Below the pieces are notes generated by a model, which was not told where the DNA came from, made no database searches, and saw only the letters and a list, made by a program, of their open reading frames with translations. From Pyronema omphalodes (Eukaryota; Ascomycota; Pezizomycetes; Pezizales; Pyronemataceae), in NCBI GenBank assembly GCA_024516155.1, contig JAJJXM010000067.1:248001-312000 (forward strand): a stretch of DNA of 64,000 nt, given 5' to 3'. A program made the position numbers and the translations under genes. Of this stretch, positions 31,334 to 44,400 are shown piece after piece (positions within the stretch are counted from its first letter, which is position 1; each line of letters opens with the position of its first letter).

Positions 31334-32795
31334 TTATGATTCTTGAGTAAATATCTGCTTCCTAGTAATCCGCGAGTAGACGATATCAACTATCATCCAC
31401 AGAGACTCCTTCTTGTACCACTCCACTCCACCCAGCCCCATTCTCCCTCTCCATCCCTCGGCCTGTTCCGGAATCCCCACCAGCACTCCTGCATTCAACG
31501 CTCGCTCTTCCTCCTCGCCTTCCCGTATCAAAACGGTGGATCGTGAGACGGCAGCGGTAGAGGTAGGGTCCTTGGCTTTCGGCTTCCTGGGCACCGAAGA
31601 GGCAAACAAAGCTGAAATAGAACAAGTTTTGTCCCCGACTGCGGTGATCGACTTCCACCATTTTGCCTCGTGAGTGTCCATGTCCTCAGTTCCAAAGTCC
31701 ATACGCATCTTTCCTGTGTCAACTAGCGATGAGAAGCACTCACCAACCAGCATAACGGGCCAGCGAGTGCGGTGCGAGGAGGCAGCTAGCAGGTCGGAGG
31801 TTCCATTGAGGTATACCGATAAGCGTCTAAGGCTGGAGAGAAAGGAGGGGCGTTGGCGGTGTGTTATTCCAGCGGCGCGGGGCACCAATTGGACGGTGAC
31901 TAAAATTCACTGTCAATCCTGCGCTCCTGAAATTGGTAATTTCACACATGGATACGCAAATTAGAGTGGTGGAATGAGATATAGCGAATAAAATGATGCC
32001 AATGAACGAAAAAAATATCGGGACAGGCATATACGAGGAAGGAATGGAATAATGCTGGACAAATTCCACGAATGGCGGAAGCAGATAGGGGAATGAGATT
32101 CAATTGGTGACCATATAATACGTTGGTTGGAAGAGGAATGGAGAGCATTAATATTGAAAACCCCGCGAAATGGCATGCGAGAAGAGTAATCAATCGAGAT
32201 TCCGACGGCAGATGATGCGAAGCGATGGAAACGAAACTCCGTCCAACATCCCGACCCTGTCACTCGATCTTGTACAGTGGCACAGAAGAACGTACCCGAA
32301 TAACTCAACCTCAGTCCTGCTACCAGCATCCCTGTGTAAACCTTCCACTCCTCGTGCTCAACCTGTTCCTGTCCCTTCATCTTCTCAATGGCCATGATAG
32401 CCTCTGCCAGCGCCCCTCTCCACCCCGATGCAAAGTGTTTTCCATCGCCGCACCAAAGTCCCCTTTCTTCAGTCTGCATCCTGCCTATCAAAGCTCCTGC
32501 CTCAGCTGTAACCCCTACTAACCGACCACCACCAACCAGTCCACAGAACTCTTCCCAGGGTAACCTTCTCCCAGCTTCTGGTTCCTTCTCCACCAGACCC
32601 CAGACATCATGTAGAAAGCTTCTTCTCCCGTGAACTAAATGTAGAAGTGATAAGACGTTTAACAACCTTTCTCGTTCCGCAGCTGCTACTTTTGTCTAGG
32701 GATTGGCAGCAGGTATGAGTGTCTTGATCCTGGCAATACCAGCCAACCTCGTAAGAGAGGCAAAACATTTAGCAAATAAGCCGTTCCGTCTCTTG
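31334..32795 (-). CDS. Possible hypothetical protein gene with introns
   Basis: Two open blocks on the minus strand have coding-like composition. Block 1 (about 32690-32270) reads LLNVLSLLHLVHGRRSFLHD and EEWKVYTGMLVAGLRLS. A 53-bp GT-AG interval just upstream would join it to MFCLSYE, giving a start near 32773. Block 2 (31888-31334) reads RLSVYLNGTSDLLAASSHRT and DTHEAKWWKSITAVGDKTCS and ends in TAA at 31334. The sequence between (32265-31890) does not read as protein and I cannot place the joining exons. I do not recognise the family. It could also be a decayed gene. Confidence 0.35.
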
Positions 32796-33228
32796 TCAAG
32801 CACGGCCCAGCAGTCTGGTAAGGTTGTCTCCAGTAAGACCTCCGTCAGTTGCGAGTTGATTGAGAATGGTGTGTGCAGCGTCGTACGAAGTTGTGACAAA
32901 CACAGCATGTAGCACCGGTTTAATATTACCGGTGGTTGCTGCACTGGTGGTTCGCCGGCGCCGATGATGCCCAACGGGGTTATAGGCTTTGTGACGGATC
33001 ACGTCGTGACAGCCGCAACTAGAGCTTCGTCATTACTTTTATTTTGGGAGTCGATGTTGAGTTGAAGTCCATCTATCGGAGTCGGTATTGAAGTGCATTG
33101 GCGGGGTTGCTTCAACTGAAGCTCGCTTTGCTTGTCACGCCGCGGGGCTCGGTTTCGCGTTGATGGCGTCACGTCACGTTACCCGTTCTTAGTCTTTGCA
33201 GCCGGGCAAGGCAACTGCCATGGGGAAG
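32796..33228. other. No gene assigned
   Basis: A short minus-strand open stretch (HAVFVTTSYDAAHTILNQLA, about 32810-32930) might be an upstream exon of the possible gene to its left. Otherwise nothing is recognised. Confidence 0.35.
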
Positions 33229-34390
33229 TACGGCAATGCATTGTAAGCGCGCATAGGACAAAACAATTGTGTAGACCGTACAGAATGTGCTATGAGTGCA
33301 AATGAAACAGTGGTTATGTGGATATAATATAAATATTGCGAAGCGCAAATGACACAGTGGTCATAATCAATCGGTACACAACAGGCCTGGTGAAGTCGCC
33401 GTGGCTGATGTATCAGGTGAGTGTGGAGGAGGGGGATGGGGAAGGGAGGGATTCGGGGAAAAGCTGGCGGTGTTAGTAATGTTACGGATGGGTTGAGACT
33501 GAAGAAGAATCTCTCGAGTTTGTGGCTGAGAGTAAGAATGTTGGATGGGCACTGTGTTTACTGCTGGCAGCGACGACAAATAAACATCATGGCAGTGATG
33601 GAAACTGGGTCTCGGGAACCAACAGTCAAGTGACGACGAGTAAGTTTGTTTTGCTCTGCCTTTTTCATCCGTTAGAATAGAAGTTGACATTTCACAGCAG
33701 ACAATATGTCTTGCAATCAATAACTAGCAGCATTCTTCGTGACATATATCACATCGTCCTGGCTTAAAGAAACCAGGTTCAAAAGGTTTTCATCATCTCT
33801 TGCAATCTGTAGTTCATGAAAGATTATATCTGTCTTAGGTATTGGCTACTTCATCCGGTATTTTTCAGCTCCGTGATCAATCAGATCCCGCGCAAACACC
33901 ATTATAGCCTCCTGTACATGATGATGAAGAATCGAGACATTACTGGGCCTTTGTACGTTTTGCTTGGAATTTCCAGTGATTCTCATTACCGAAGTTATAT
34001 TTCCATATTTTATACCGAGCATCTCCACACCACGACAATTTTGTACATGAGATTCTATTATCGAAGCAAATCTTGATAATATCCCACCAAACTTACCAAA
34101 ACATAGCACGCATATAGAACCTGTATTATCGTCAGAATTTCAAGAAGAAGATGCAGCAATTAGTTCAAAACAAACTCATATATATCTATATCTATATATC
34201 AATTGCTGAAAATTCTAGGAAAGAAATCAAAGCTTTGACTGTAAACTGAACCATAGATACTTTGAATTTCGTTCTCCGCATTAACCAGTGACCACTACAT
34301 CATCACACAGTAAATAAAGAAATATCAAAGTGACATATAACAGCCACTGCTCCAAGCACCAAAACAGGACATCATCCCGCCGCAAAGCTA
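33229..34390. repeat. Degenerate interspersed repeat, related to 49980-51304
   Basis: Begins TACGGCAATGCAT like the long-TIR element and the 50-kb repeat. It shares with the latter AAGCGCAAAT words, GGCTGAGAGTAAGA, a CTGGCAGCGA-type stretch and CACGCATATAGAA (about 34108), in the same order. No right-hand inverted repeat is found and no ORF is convincing. Confidence 0.6.
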
Positions 34391-36754
34391 CTACTCGTGC
34401 CTAAAGCTAGTGGCCAGCGCCACCACCCCCAGTTGCTCGTCTCTCGACGGTTGTCTGTGAACGGGTTATACTGTACAAAGCAACCTCCTCATCCGCCGCA
34501 TTCTATTACGTCCCCGGCTCTACCACCACAACGACGTGTGGATTATTCCAGTCAAGTATAATATCGAAGTAGGGACCCTTAAGTGTATAGAGACAAATTT
34601 TGAGGATTAAATAGCTGTGGTGGAGAGGATTACGATTGATTATGTACCAAAATCTGTTCGCGAGGAATATTGCCGTCACAGGATAACATCAACTGCATCA
34701 CTACAAATGTTGTTTATCCCAGACTGCTCTTACCGGAATCATACGCGTGTTTCAGGTGTTTTTACGATGATATCGTATGTCTAGTTGAAGCCCGTTTCTC
34801 AAGAGTTGGGCCGGAACACACCACACACTCTCTCGTATTCTTGTATATGGGAAGCATATACCACAGGGTCACAGGAAACTGAAATACCTTACCATGTCCC
34901 AACTACGTATTATCTGTCTCCTACACTGTAGCTGTCACTTCTCGGTGCTTGCTTATGGCTTTTGCACAACTTTGTTCAACTACTGTTCAACTACAACTCC
35001 AACTGTGTCAACTGAATTGTTACGACTCGGCTTCCACAACCACAATCGTGAAGACAGCAACTGCGTCAAAATCGCCATCATGGCCTAAACTGGGCCTCAA
35101 CCCAACGACCCCGCGCCTACCCACCGCCGACCCAGCGCCGTCGACTTCGACGCGGCCACCCTGAAAGCTGCTTTGCGCGCTCGATACACTCAGCCAAAGT
35201 CGCCCGGAGCTTTGGCGCAGGAAAGGCTAGTCCTCCCTCACCTACCCACCTCCGACGCAACCTGGGGCGGGGCGGCGCGGAGGACAGGCGAGATGCGGCC
35301 ACAGCTACCGTCTCAGCGAATCGCAGTGGGAACTCGACATCTCTGACAGAGCTTCGCAAAGTCTCAGCATTAGGAATGACATACTAACGCCTGGTATCTA
35401 GGTGCCCTCAAGTCCTACATCGCGACATCGCACCGAGCAATCGCGCAGCAACTTCGTCTCTACTACGGCCGTTCCCGTCCAACTCTCAGGATGCACGTGC
35501 CTCACTGAAGAACCTTCGTTAACGGCGACCAACGCACCGATGAAGCCGAGCAGATGGATTTGGAGGTTATGTTTATTTCCGAGGAGGATGGAAGGGAGTC
35601 ATTGTAGACCTTACCAAGACCCTATGCGATATGGCGCAGCGCGGGAAGCTATCGAGTGATGACGTTAGCGTTGAGTCAGTAGATGCTGAAGTCAAGGGTG
35701 GGTTCAATTCTCCGTGGTTACTATGTTTGCTATGTTGTGCATTGTGGAGCTTTGCAGAGCTCCCCCGCCGTAAATTAAGCTCCAATACCGAGGATATTAC
35801 ACTTCCGATATTGAAGTTAGTATGATCGGCATATCGGGGATAATGCGTTGCATGACGTTGAAAAACAAAAAACTGACACCTGCATGCAAAAACTCCAATC
35901 GATGAACCGGATTTGCTTATTCCTTTCTCACCAAATATCACTTTCGCGGATACCCACCATGGCAATTGCGGTTTACTGAGATCTAGTATGCCCCCCCCCC
36001 CCCCCCCCCCCCCCCTTCGTCTCCATATACCCTCTTATTACTACCCCAATGCCCGATCCCAATCCACAATACCCGATTTGTGAACAGTTATACTGACGAT
36101 ATCTACAGCAATGTTCAAGACAACGATGGTGCCGGATACCGAGTGTTCCTAAGGGTATTACATCGCTATGCAAGAGCCGGGATAGGGTTTGGACGGTAGA
36201 ATTGGTTTCATGAGGGATGAATGTGAATCAACTGGCGTCTGTTTTTTTTTGCTCAAGCAGTTTTTCAATCCACTCGCAAAATGCCAGTAAATTTCTTTGC
36301 CTTTGTCTCTTTGTCTCTTTGCCTTTGTATTTTCTGTGTTCGATGTTTTTTTTTCTTATTTTTTATTTGGAATTTGGAATTTTTTTTGTAACGGTGTAAG
36401 TCTGGTTATGACCTAATGAAATTTGATTACTTTCGATGTCTCGATGTCTCAATATCTTGATACTTTTACTGGTGACGTCTTGGTAACATCATGCTAACGT
36501 CTTCGGAAATTAAGTTGAATTTACGAATCGGCGAATTGATGTCATTTGTTTTGGCTTGTCTTTTGGTTTTTTCTCCCTGTTCTTCCTTTCTCCAGTTTTC
36601 TTTTCTCGGTTTTACCTAAAGTTACTTATACTCATAGCATTAACCATTATATCTTTTTTTCCCCCAAGTAAGTCATCTCAGCTATGTCCAAGGCTGGAGC
36701 TTAAGCCTGAAATGGAATCTCAAGATGACTGCTATATTTCTTTTGCTTCATGTA
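34391..36754. other. Low-gene-density stretch; fragments only
   Basis: It begins with the transposon-end word CTCGTGCCTAAAG (34393). A GC-rich block (35090-35350) is open in several frames, and a short frame reads DMAQRGKLSSDDVSVESVDA at about 35630-35690, but no gene model can be supported. A C-run of about 26 lies at 35989-36015. 36240-36680 is T-rich. Confidence 0.4.
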
Positions 36755-37714
<960 letters not shown>

Positions 37715-38355
37715 TTATTTCCTCCCGCATATAGCCCTTCGTCCTACACACCATTGCCTGTCCTCATCCATAACATTACACAACTCCCTCACAACATCTC
37801 TATAAGAAACTCCATGCTTCTTCACAATCCCTTTCACAGTATTCCCATGCCACCGCACCAAGAAAGCCAACAAAAAGTCCCTTTTCGGGCTATCTTCCCG
37901 CATCGACAATCCCTACTTCACCGCATACTCACCCTTCGATTCCGTCGCAAAAACAACAACTATATCATATAGCGCAACCCATTCCCTTTCAAATCTAGCA
38001 ACATATTCTGCCATCTCTTTCGAAGCCGGATCATTCTTTGATGCTGCAAAAGCTGTCAAAAAAAAGCTATAACTTCACGCACAAAAGAAACGGATGTGTT
38101 CCGGTGACGGTCATAAGTAGTGTCGAGAGATGCACAGATTTCGTTGGGCTCGCGTTTTTTGCATGCGGTTTTGAGGATGCGTTTCGATACTGTTTGTAGA
38201 AGAAGGTGAGGAGAGCGGGATCGGAGGGTTTTGTATGCTGCATACTCGGCATCTTCTGCGGGAGTTGGATTTCCGATCGGAGTTGCAGGTGGGGCTGGTT
38301 TGGATCGGTCGATAACGACCTCTGATACAACAAGAGCGCCGAAAAGAATCAGCAT
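37715..38355 (-). pseudogene. Copia-type gag relic
   Basis: The minus strand reads LILFGALVVSEVVIDRSKPA and AEYAAYKTLRSRSPHLLLQT, then KREPNEICASLDTTYDRHRN. After a one-base shift in a T-run (about 38055-38062) come AASKNDPASKEMAEYVARFE and, past a TAG near 37913, KRDFLLAFLVRWHGNTVKGI. The pattern (Trp-poor helical gag, FxREW, FLLAFL) resembles the UBN2-type gag of Ty1/Copia elements. It is broken by one frameshift and one stop. No protease or RT is nearby. Confidence 0.5.
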
Positions 38356-40382
38356 TTACACTACGGTTCATTTTTTCGTGATCACAATTACACGATGCAT
38401 GTCACCCACGATTTGGCAGCAGCGCTGTGATAAACTGGGAATGCGGACGTGATGATATAGGCTTTCATGTCCCACAACGCTGTCGTGCGACGATGTGGGC
38501 TCCAAACAACAGAGATTATCTCAATGTGATGATATGCAATTATGCGCTTAATTGCAATGAAGCTAGTGGTATTCACAGGTTGAATCACATATGCCAAGAT
38601 ATTATACTTTCAAAATAGTTCAAAATTTGTGAATTCTATTGTTTACACTAATATGATGGACTCCCACTAATCAGCCCACAACCGATTCTGCAGCCCACTA
38701 GCGAACCTCCGCTGAAAACAAGCCAATGTAAGAAAACAACCTCCGTTGAGGCTTCTTGTGAGTGTCAATTATTTATGTGAAATAGTTACATTCATATGTA
38801 CGATACCTTATTCCTGAACAGTGAATGGATTGCATCATCATCAACATTCATCCCTTCCTGTAGCAGAGTTATCTTCTTACAATCACACTACGGGGAAATA
38901 GATACTTACAAAAATTGTGGGATCGCAACGGGGAAGCATGGGATTCGCGAATGGCGAGCTGCTAATGCTGCATCGAGGATCAGTGCAGGGACACAGCTGC
39001 CTGGCAGACATAGAGCAGGGAGACGCTGGTTCGCTGTCAGGAGATGTGAAAATGGAATGCTGTAGATGGTGGGTCAGAGGTCAAACCAGAAAGAACGCTG
39101 TCTCGTAGATGTGCAAAGGGGGAGAACTGGAGGTTTGCCCGCAGAGCTGATTTTATGTGGGTGGGAGGGCGCAGGGAAGGAACTCGGCAAGCGCATTGAG
39201 AGAGTAGTTGGGAGCTTGCGCCAGGAGCTCAACGTCATAGGAACAGCGCGGGAAAGACACTAGGGCATACTAGCTTGGATGTGGAATTTTTATAGCCTTG
39301 ACAGTGCTATTTCTGCCAGATTTGTATTGACAGCATGAATTCTTTTCCTTTATGCATCTTATTTCTTCCATGATTTATTGATTTAATTAATTTTGTCAAT
39401 TGGTTAAACTTTTTATTTCTGTTATTGGTGTACGAAAAGAGGGAGAAGATAATTTTTATCTTTTATTTTTGACAATCTTGTGTATTCGGGATCTTTTGTT
39501 TGTAGTTCACGAAACTTTGTGACATATATTTTCATGGTGTTGAGGTGTGTTGAACATTGCTTGCCCATCAGTTCATGTCTTTGAGGTGTCCAAATATTAG
39601 CGAGACCGCAGATATGCGTATCATCTTTCCAATGCATGATTCCCACGATGCCGCTGGTCTGTTGATTGAATCCCACGTCGTCGTGGCGAGCAAACCATGA
39701 TGCAACGCTATGGTGGGGAGGTCACTATGTCCTCCAATGTGCACTACGTTCTCGCGGCACACACACTACACACAGCAAAAAAATGTACCGTAGGGATTTG
39801 TACCTGCTAGATTTCATAGTTGTCGTGTTGGTGAGGATGGTTATGTTGTCGAAATTAATGATGAGGACTGGGATGTATTGTGTGAATACTTCAGATATGG
39901 ATGTGAGGGGGGTTCGTTGGTTTGTTCGTCTGGATAGATGTAATTTGGAGGGGGCATTGGGCTTGATTTGGTTGTCGAGTTGTGTTGATGGAAATGGTTG
40001 GATAGAGGGTTGAATGACTGCCAGGGCTTGTCACTTGAGGTGCGAGAGGTCGTTAGTGCATAAACGTGAAGCGAATATAATTTACCAGCGGGGGTATTTT
40101 CGCGGAGAGAGAATCCGACGCGAAAGAGAAGTGGGGTCGTGAAGCCACGATGAAGAATTGTCCTAGGTGATTGTGAGTGATTGGTGGTTATATTATCCCT
40201 GCTTTTGACAGGACTGAGAGCAGGTTGCTCTGTCTGCTAATGTTAAATGGATGATGTAAAAAGAGGCAAAGACGTCATAACGCTAGGGCTAGGTGCCTTA
40301 TTAATGAAATCAATCAATCAATCCAGTAAGCAAGCAATCAATAAATCTGCCTGCAAAAAAGCTAAAACAAATCGATCAGCTA
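38356..40382. other. No confident gene; short open stretches
   Basis: Minus-strand open stretches between 40010 and 39422 (EVFTQYIPVLIINFDNITIL; HIGGHSDLPTIALHHGLLA; GIMHWKDDTHICGLANIWTP) could be remnants of one protein interrupted by frameshifts. Plus-strand 39066-39263 (WEGAGKELGKRIERVVGSLR) is also isolated. None is recognised. Confidence 0.3.
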
Positions 40383-40752
40383 CAGCCAAACCTTCTTATG
40401 AGGGTATCAATTCGGAACGGTAACGTACACGGCCGCAGTCCCGATGGTTCTTATACTGGCAACAAGGATAACCTTTATGCTAGAGTACTCTTAAGAAAGT
40501 GCGAAAATTATTAGGGTATGTACCCTTATGGCAGAGGTGTGATCGAAGGAGCACGTTCAACCTCGAGAAGGGTATACTCGTGCCAAGATGGCGCTAATAC
40601 ACCACCTTGGGGCCGAGGAGCGGTGCACACCACCCCCAGCGCACTGGGTCTCAAGCAATCACTCGTGCAAAGCGATTCTCTAGCTAAGGGTATCGTCGAT
40701 ATATGGGTAGAACCGTCCGATCCCAGTGTACCCTTATATAAAGGTTTGGCTG
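40383..40752. mobile_element. Pogo-related MITE (370 bp)
   Basis: The terminal inverted repeats begin CAGCCAAACCTT; TA lies on both sides (40381-40382, 40753-40754). Subterminal sequence (CTTAAGAAAGTGCGAAAATT; GATCCCAGTGTACCC) matches the ends of the 18030-22903 element, so the two share an ancestry. It contains an uninterrupted GGCGCTAATAC site. No ORF. Confidence 0.82.
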
Positions 40753-40904
40753 TATTGCCAAGGGAGTAGAGTCCACATGTAAAGTCACTCGATATGTGTA
40801 CATAGCGCTTGACTCGGCCAGCCACTGTAACCCTAACCCATTATACAAAATTCCGTAAACGGTACACGCTATTGCTTCTGCTGCGTTGGATTTTTTTAAA
40901 AATA

Positions 40905-41405
40905 TAATTCCTTTAGGCACGAGTAACAGAAATATAGACAGCGCATTTTGGCTCTGGCTTGATGGTGGTTGTGTTGAAAGCCCTGCAGAAAAATACTGAT
41001 TCGTTAATTCAGCTGCCGTCTGACACCATGTGGCATGGATATTTCTAAAACGCACCTCGTAAAAACAAGGCTCGTCCAACGCCAAGCAACTGCACAGTGC
41101 TGAAAGTGTTCGAGAACTCTGTGCTGTTCACAATTCTAGGCAGCAACAGTGTGCGCACCGTACGACACTTACACACCACATATTCAGCGAGATATCTGGC
41201 GGTTTTCTGACATTCTGTCACTGTATCCCAACGACGCCATCAACGAGGTGCAACAGGACGGCACAAGAAGCGAGCCATCGATACCGGCAGTTCGAGAAAG
41301 ACATTGCTCCGATACAATAAGTGCAATATTCGATACTCAATATCGCTCCCGGAACGGCGTCTACCTTACACATAAGACATAGGGTCCAGGAATACTCTTG
41401 ACAAA
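40905..41405 (+). promoter_or_regulatory. Duplicated 5' region of the NLR fusion gene
   Basis: Homologous to 24472-25023, lacking the hairpin insertion (the empty site is near 41065-41070). Left-hand similarity stops at AATATAATTCCTTTAGGCAC, so the duplication breakpoint lies at about 40905. Confidence 0.7.
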
Positions 41406-44400
41406 ATGTCGGGTGCCACCCCAAAGAGGCGTGATCGACTCAAACAAGGACTAAGAGATTTATTCAAATCATCGAAAACGCCAAATACCAAGCCCTCAAA
41501 GGAATCAATAGAGAGCCGAACTGGCAATTCTCAGACGCATCTTTCATCAGCCGTTCAATCCAACCCTCCAGTGCTCACCCCCGTACACCGGACTGGCACA
41601 CCCTCAGCGCATCTAGTCACAACAATTGAGTCCTCTTCAGAAATTCCAGCTCAGGGCACCATTTGCAATGAAGGCGTCCAGTCTGATTTGATAACCTCCA
41701 TACAACAAAATCCCGTAATGGCGACAGAGAATACGGCAGATACCCCGGTCCAGGAACAAGGAGAACGGACAGATAATCCGACGGCAGCTAGCATTACAAT
41801 CTCTCGATCGCTGTGGAGCAAGGCATTCTACCACGAAGACCTCGATGATCAACGTACAAAGCTTGCAGATATTGGTATTCAAGCCGACGCCCAGAAGAGC
41901 GTGACGGAAGCAAGATTCTTTGTGGACAACTCCCTGAAGAATAGTAAGACAAAGGCTTGGAAAATCGACAAACTGCTCAACTGGTTAGACAAGTTCAAAG
42001 AGATTGGGGATATCGTCGTCCAATATGATCCTGCACATGCGGCGCTGCCGTGGGCTGCGTTTCGATTTATCCTGAAGGTTAGTTACACCGCCAAAACTCT
42101 TGATTGTCCTAGCTGATAATGCTCTGCAGATTTGTGTGCAACAGCAGAACACGCTAGAAGCTATCGTCGATGGACTGGAGTACATCGCCAGTCTTGTTCA
42201 GAGGTGCACGATTTACGAGATTATATATGAAAAGGAAACTTTCAACGCATCGACAAACCTCAGAAAATCCATTCTTCAGCTCTACATAGCAGTGCTGAAG
42301 TTCTTCGCCAAAGCTATCGATAAAGCAAAAGGTGAACATTCCGATTCTACAAGGCCGTACTGCAACTAATGCTTCTCTAGAGAGCCATGTCAAGGCGGTA
42401 TTCACCACAGAGAATATTTCAGATTACCTCGGTAACATCAGGAAGCTGGAGAAGACGGTTAAAGAAGACGCCGATCTCGTCGAAGCACAAGGTATTCTTC
42501 AACGGTGTAACCTTGGAATGTCGAGTGGTTTTAACACAATCTAGCTACCCGCGATGATTTCAAGGACCTTCGAGCGCAGCTGAAGAATATGAACCAGACG
42601 ATGTCTGATATACGAGATTGGCTAGAAGGTACGGAGGACTATATGGTGTCGCCATACTCTAAGGATGCCCACTCACATCAGTAGACAGTGATAGATCTGC
42701 AATTCTGCAATGGATATCTGACATTCCTTACATCAGCCACCACAAACGCATTCATGAAGAGCGCCTTGAAGGCACTGGCGAGTGGCTTTTTGACAGGCCA
42801 GAGTACGAGGATTGGATGTCATCCAGCTCGTCAAAGCTGTTATTATTGCGGGGGATTCGTAAGTGACCATGTGCCGCATTCGTTTGAAAGATTCCTGTCT
42901 TACCATGTGAATCATTTAGCTGGAGCCGGTAAAACATATATAGCGTAAGCAATACCCGCCTCCCCCCCCCTCATCCCCCTCCACCCTCATTCAAAATGAT
43001 GCTTTCAAAAGAGTCTATGTCTAACACACGAGGGATATAGATCAAAGGTTGTTGATCGTCTGCAGATGGATACGACAGAGCTAAAATTCGCTTACTTCTA
43101 TTGCAATCGAGCCGAAGAAAGTCGTCGAGAGCCGGGCAGCATCCTAAACACGATCATCCAACAGCTTGCGCAGTGTGATTTTGATGATGAAAAACTGGCA
43201 AAGCCAGTTGTTGATGTGTACCGAGGCCGGAAGACCAAGGGACAAACTTCATCACCGCTCAGCTTTGCGCAAAGCCAAGGACTCCTTGTTCAACTCACAG
43301 ATATGTATCCGGAGACCATCATCTGCATAGACGCCTTGGACGAGATTGCCGAGGATAAGCGAATACATCTGCTGAAGGCCCTGAATGCGGTCATTGCAAA
43401 ATCCGAATCTCTGGTCAAGATTTTTGCAACGACTCGGCATGATCCCGACATTGTCGCACAGTTCGAGATCTTTCCCAGGATTGAGTTGGAACCTGACGAC
43501 AATGTCAGTGACATCAACCACTTTATCGAAAAAGAGGTCAAGCGAGTCATCGAGGATCGCCAACTGCTGGATGGTAAGGTATCCGATGAGCTTAGAAGTG
43601 AAATATGCAGAGTGCTTTGTAAGCGATCCAAAGGGATGTGAGTTGACCATATCATTTTATTTCGTTGCGGAGGGTGATAGAAACTAATCGACGAATGCTA
43701 GGTTCCAACTGGCGGCGCTTCAGATCACCTCCCTGTGCCAACGATTCATCGAAGACGATGTTAGAGACAATTTGCAGAGTCTTCCGGAAACGCTCACAGC
43801 TGCCTACGATGATATCTACCGCAACATTGCTGCCCAGAAAGACAATGCTCCTCGACTAGCGCTGAACGCTTTTCGCTGGATTAAATATTCCTACGAACCG
43901 CTGCGATCGGAAACCTTGCTTGACGCAATCTCAGTCGAAGTCGGCAAGTCGGACGAGTCCTCTTGTACGACCCCAATTCCTGCCAAGATGTTGTTGAAGA
44001 TATGCCGAAATCTACTCGTCCTGGACGAAAAGCTCAATGTTTTCCGCTTTGCGCATCTTTCAGTGGAGGAGTTTCTGGAGGAACAGCCCGAACTCAACAA
44101 AGCAATTTCTCACGCCGAAATCGCCAAGGGGTGCCTTTCACTGTTATGTTCTCAGGGTTCTTGGGATGGTTATGCGAACATGGACATCAAAGAAGGAGAT
44201 TACGAAAACCGCCATGTATTGTCATACTCCGTTGTGTTTTGGCCGTGGCACTTCTCCCACTGCTCAGTCGCAAGTGGTTGCCAAACCCTTACTGCCCTCT
44301 GGAATTCATTCATTGCCGAGAGAAACTACCAAGGGTGGCTCAGCTATCATCGTCAGTGGGTTAAGACAAGGCGTTCGCGTCCTGAAGCCGGCTTCTGGAG

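Noticed and set aside
35990..36015. Poly-C run (also 11397-11418 and the G-run near 19131) as functional quadruplex sites
   Set aside because: Homopolymers of uncertain length, prone to sequencing error; nothing around them supports a role.
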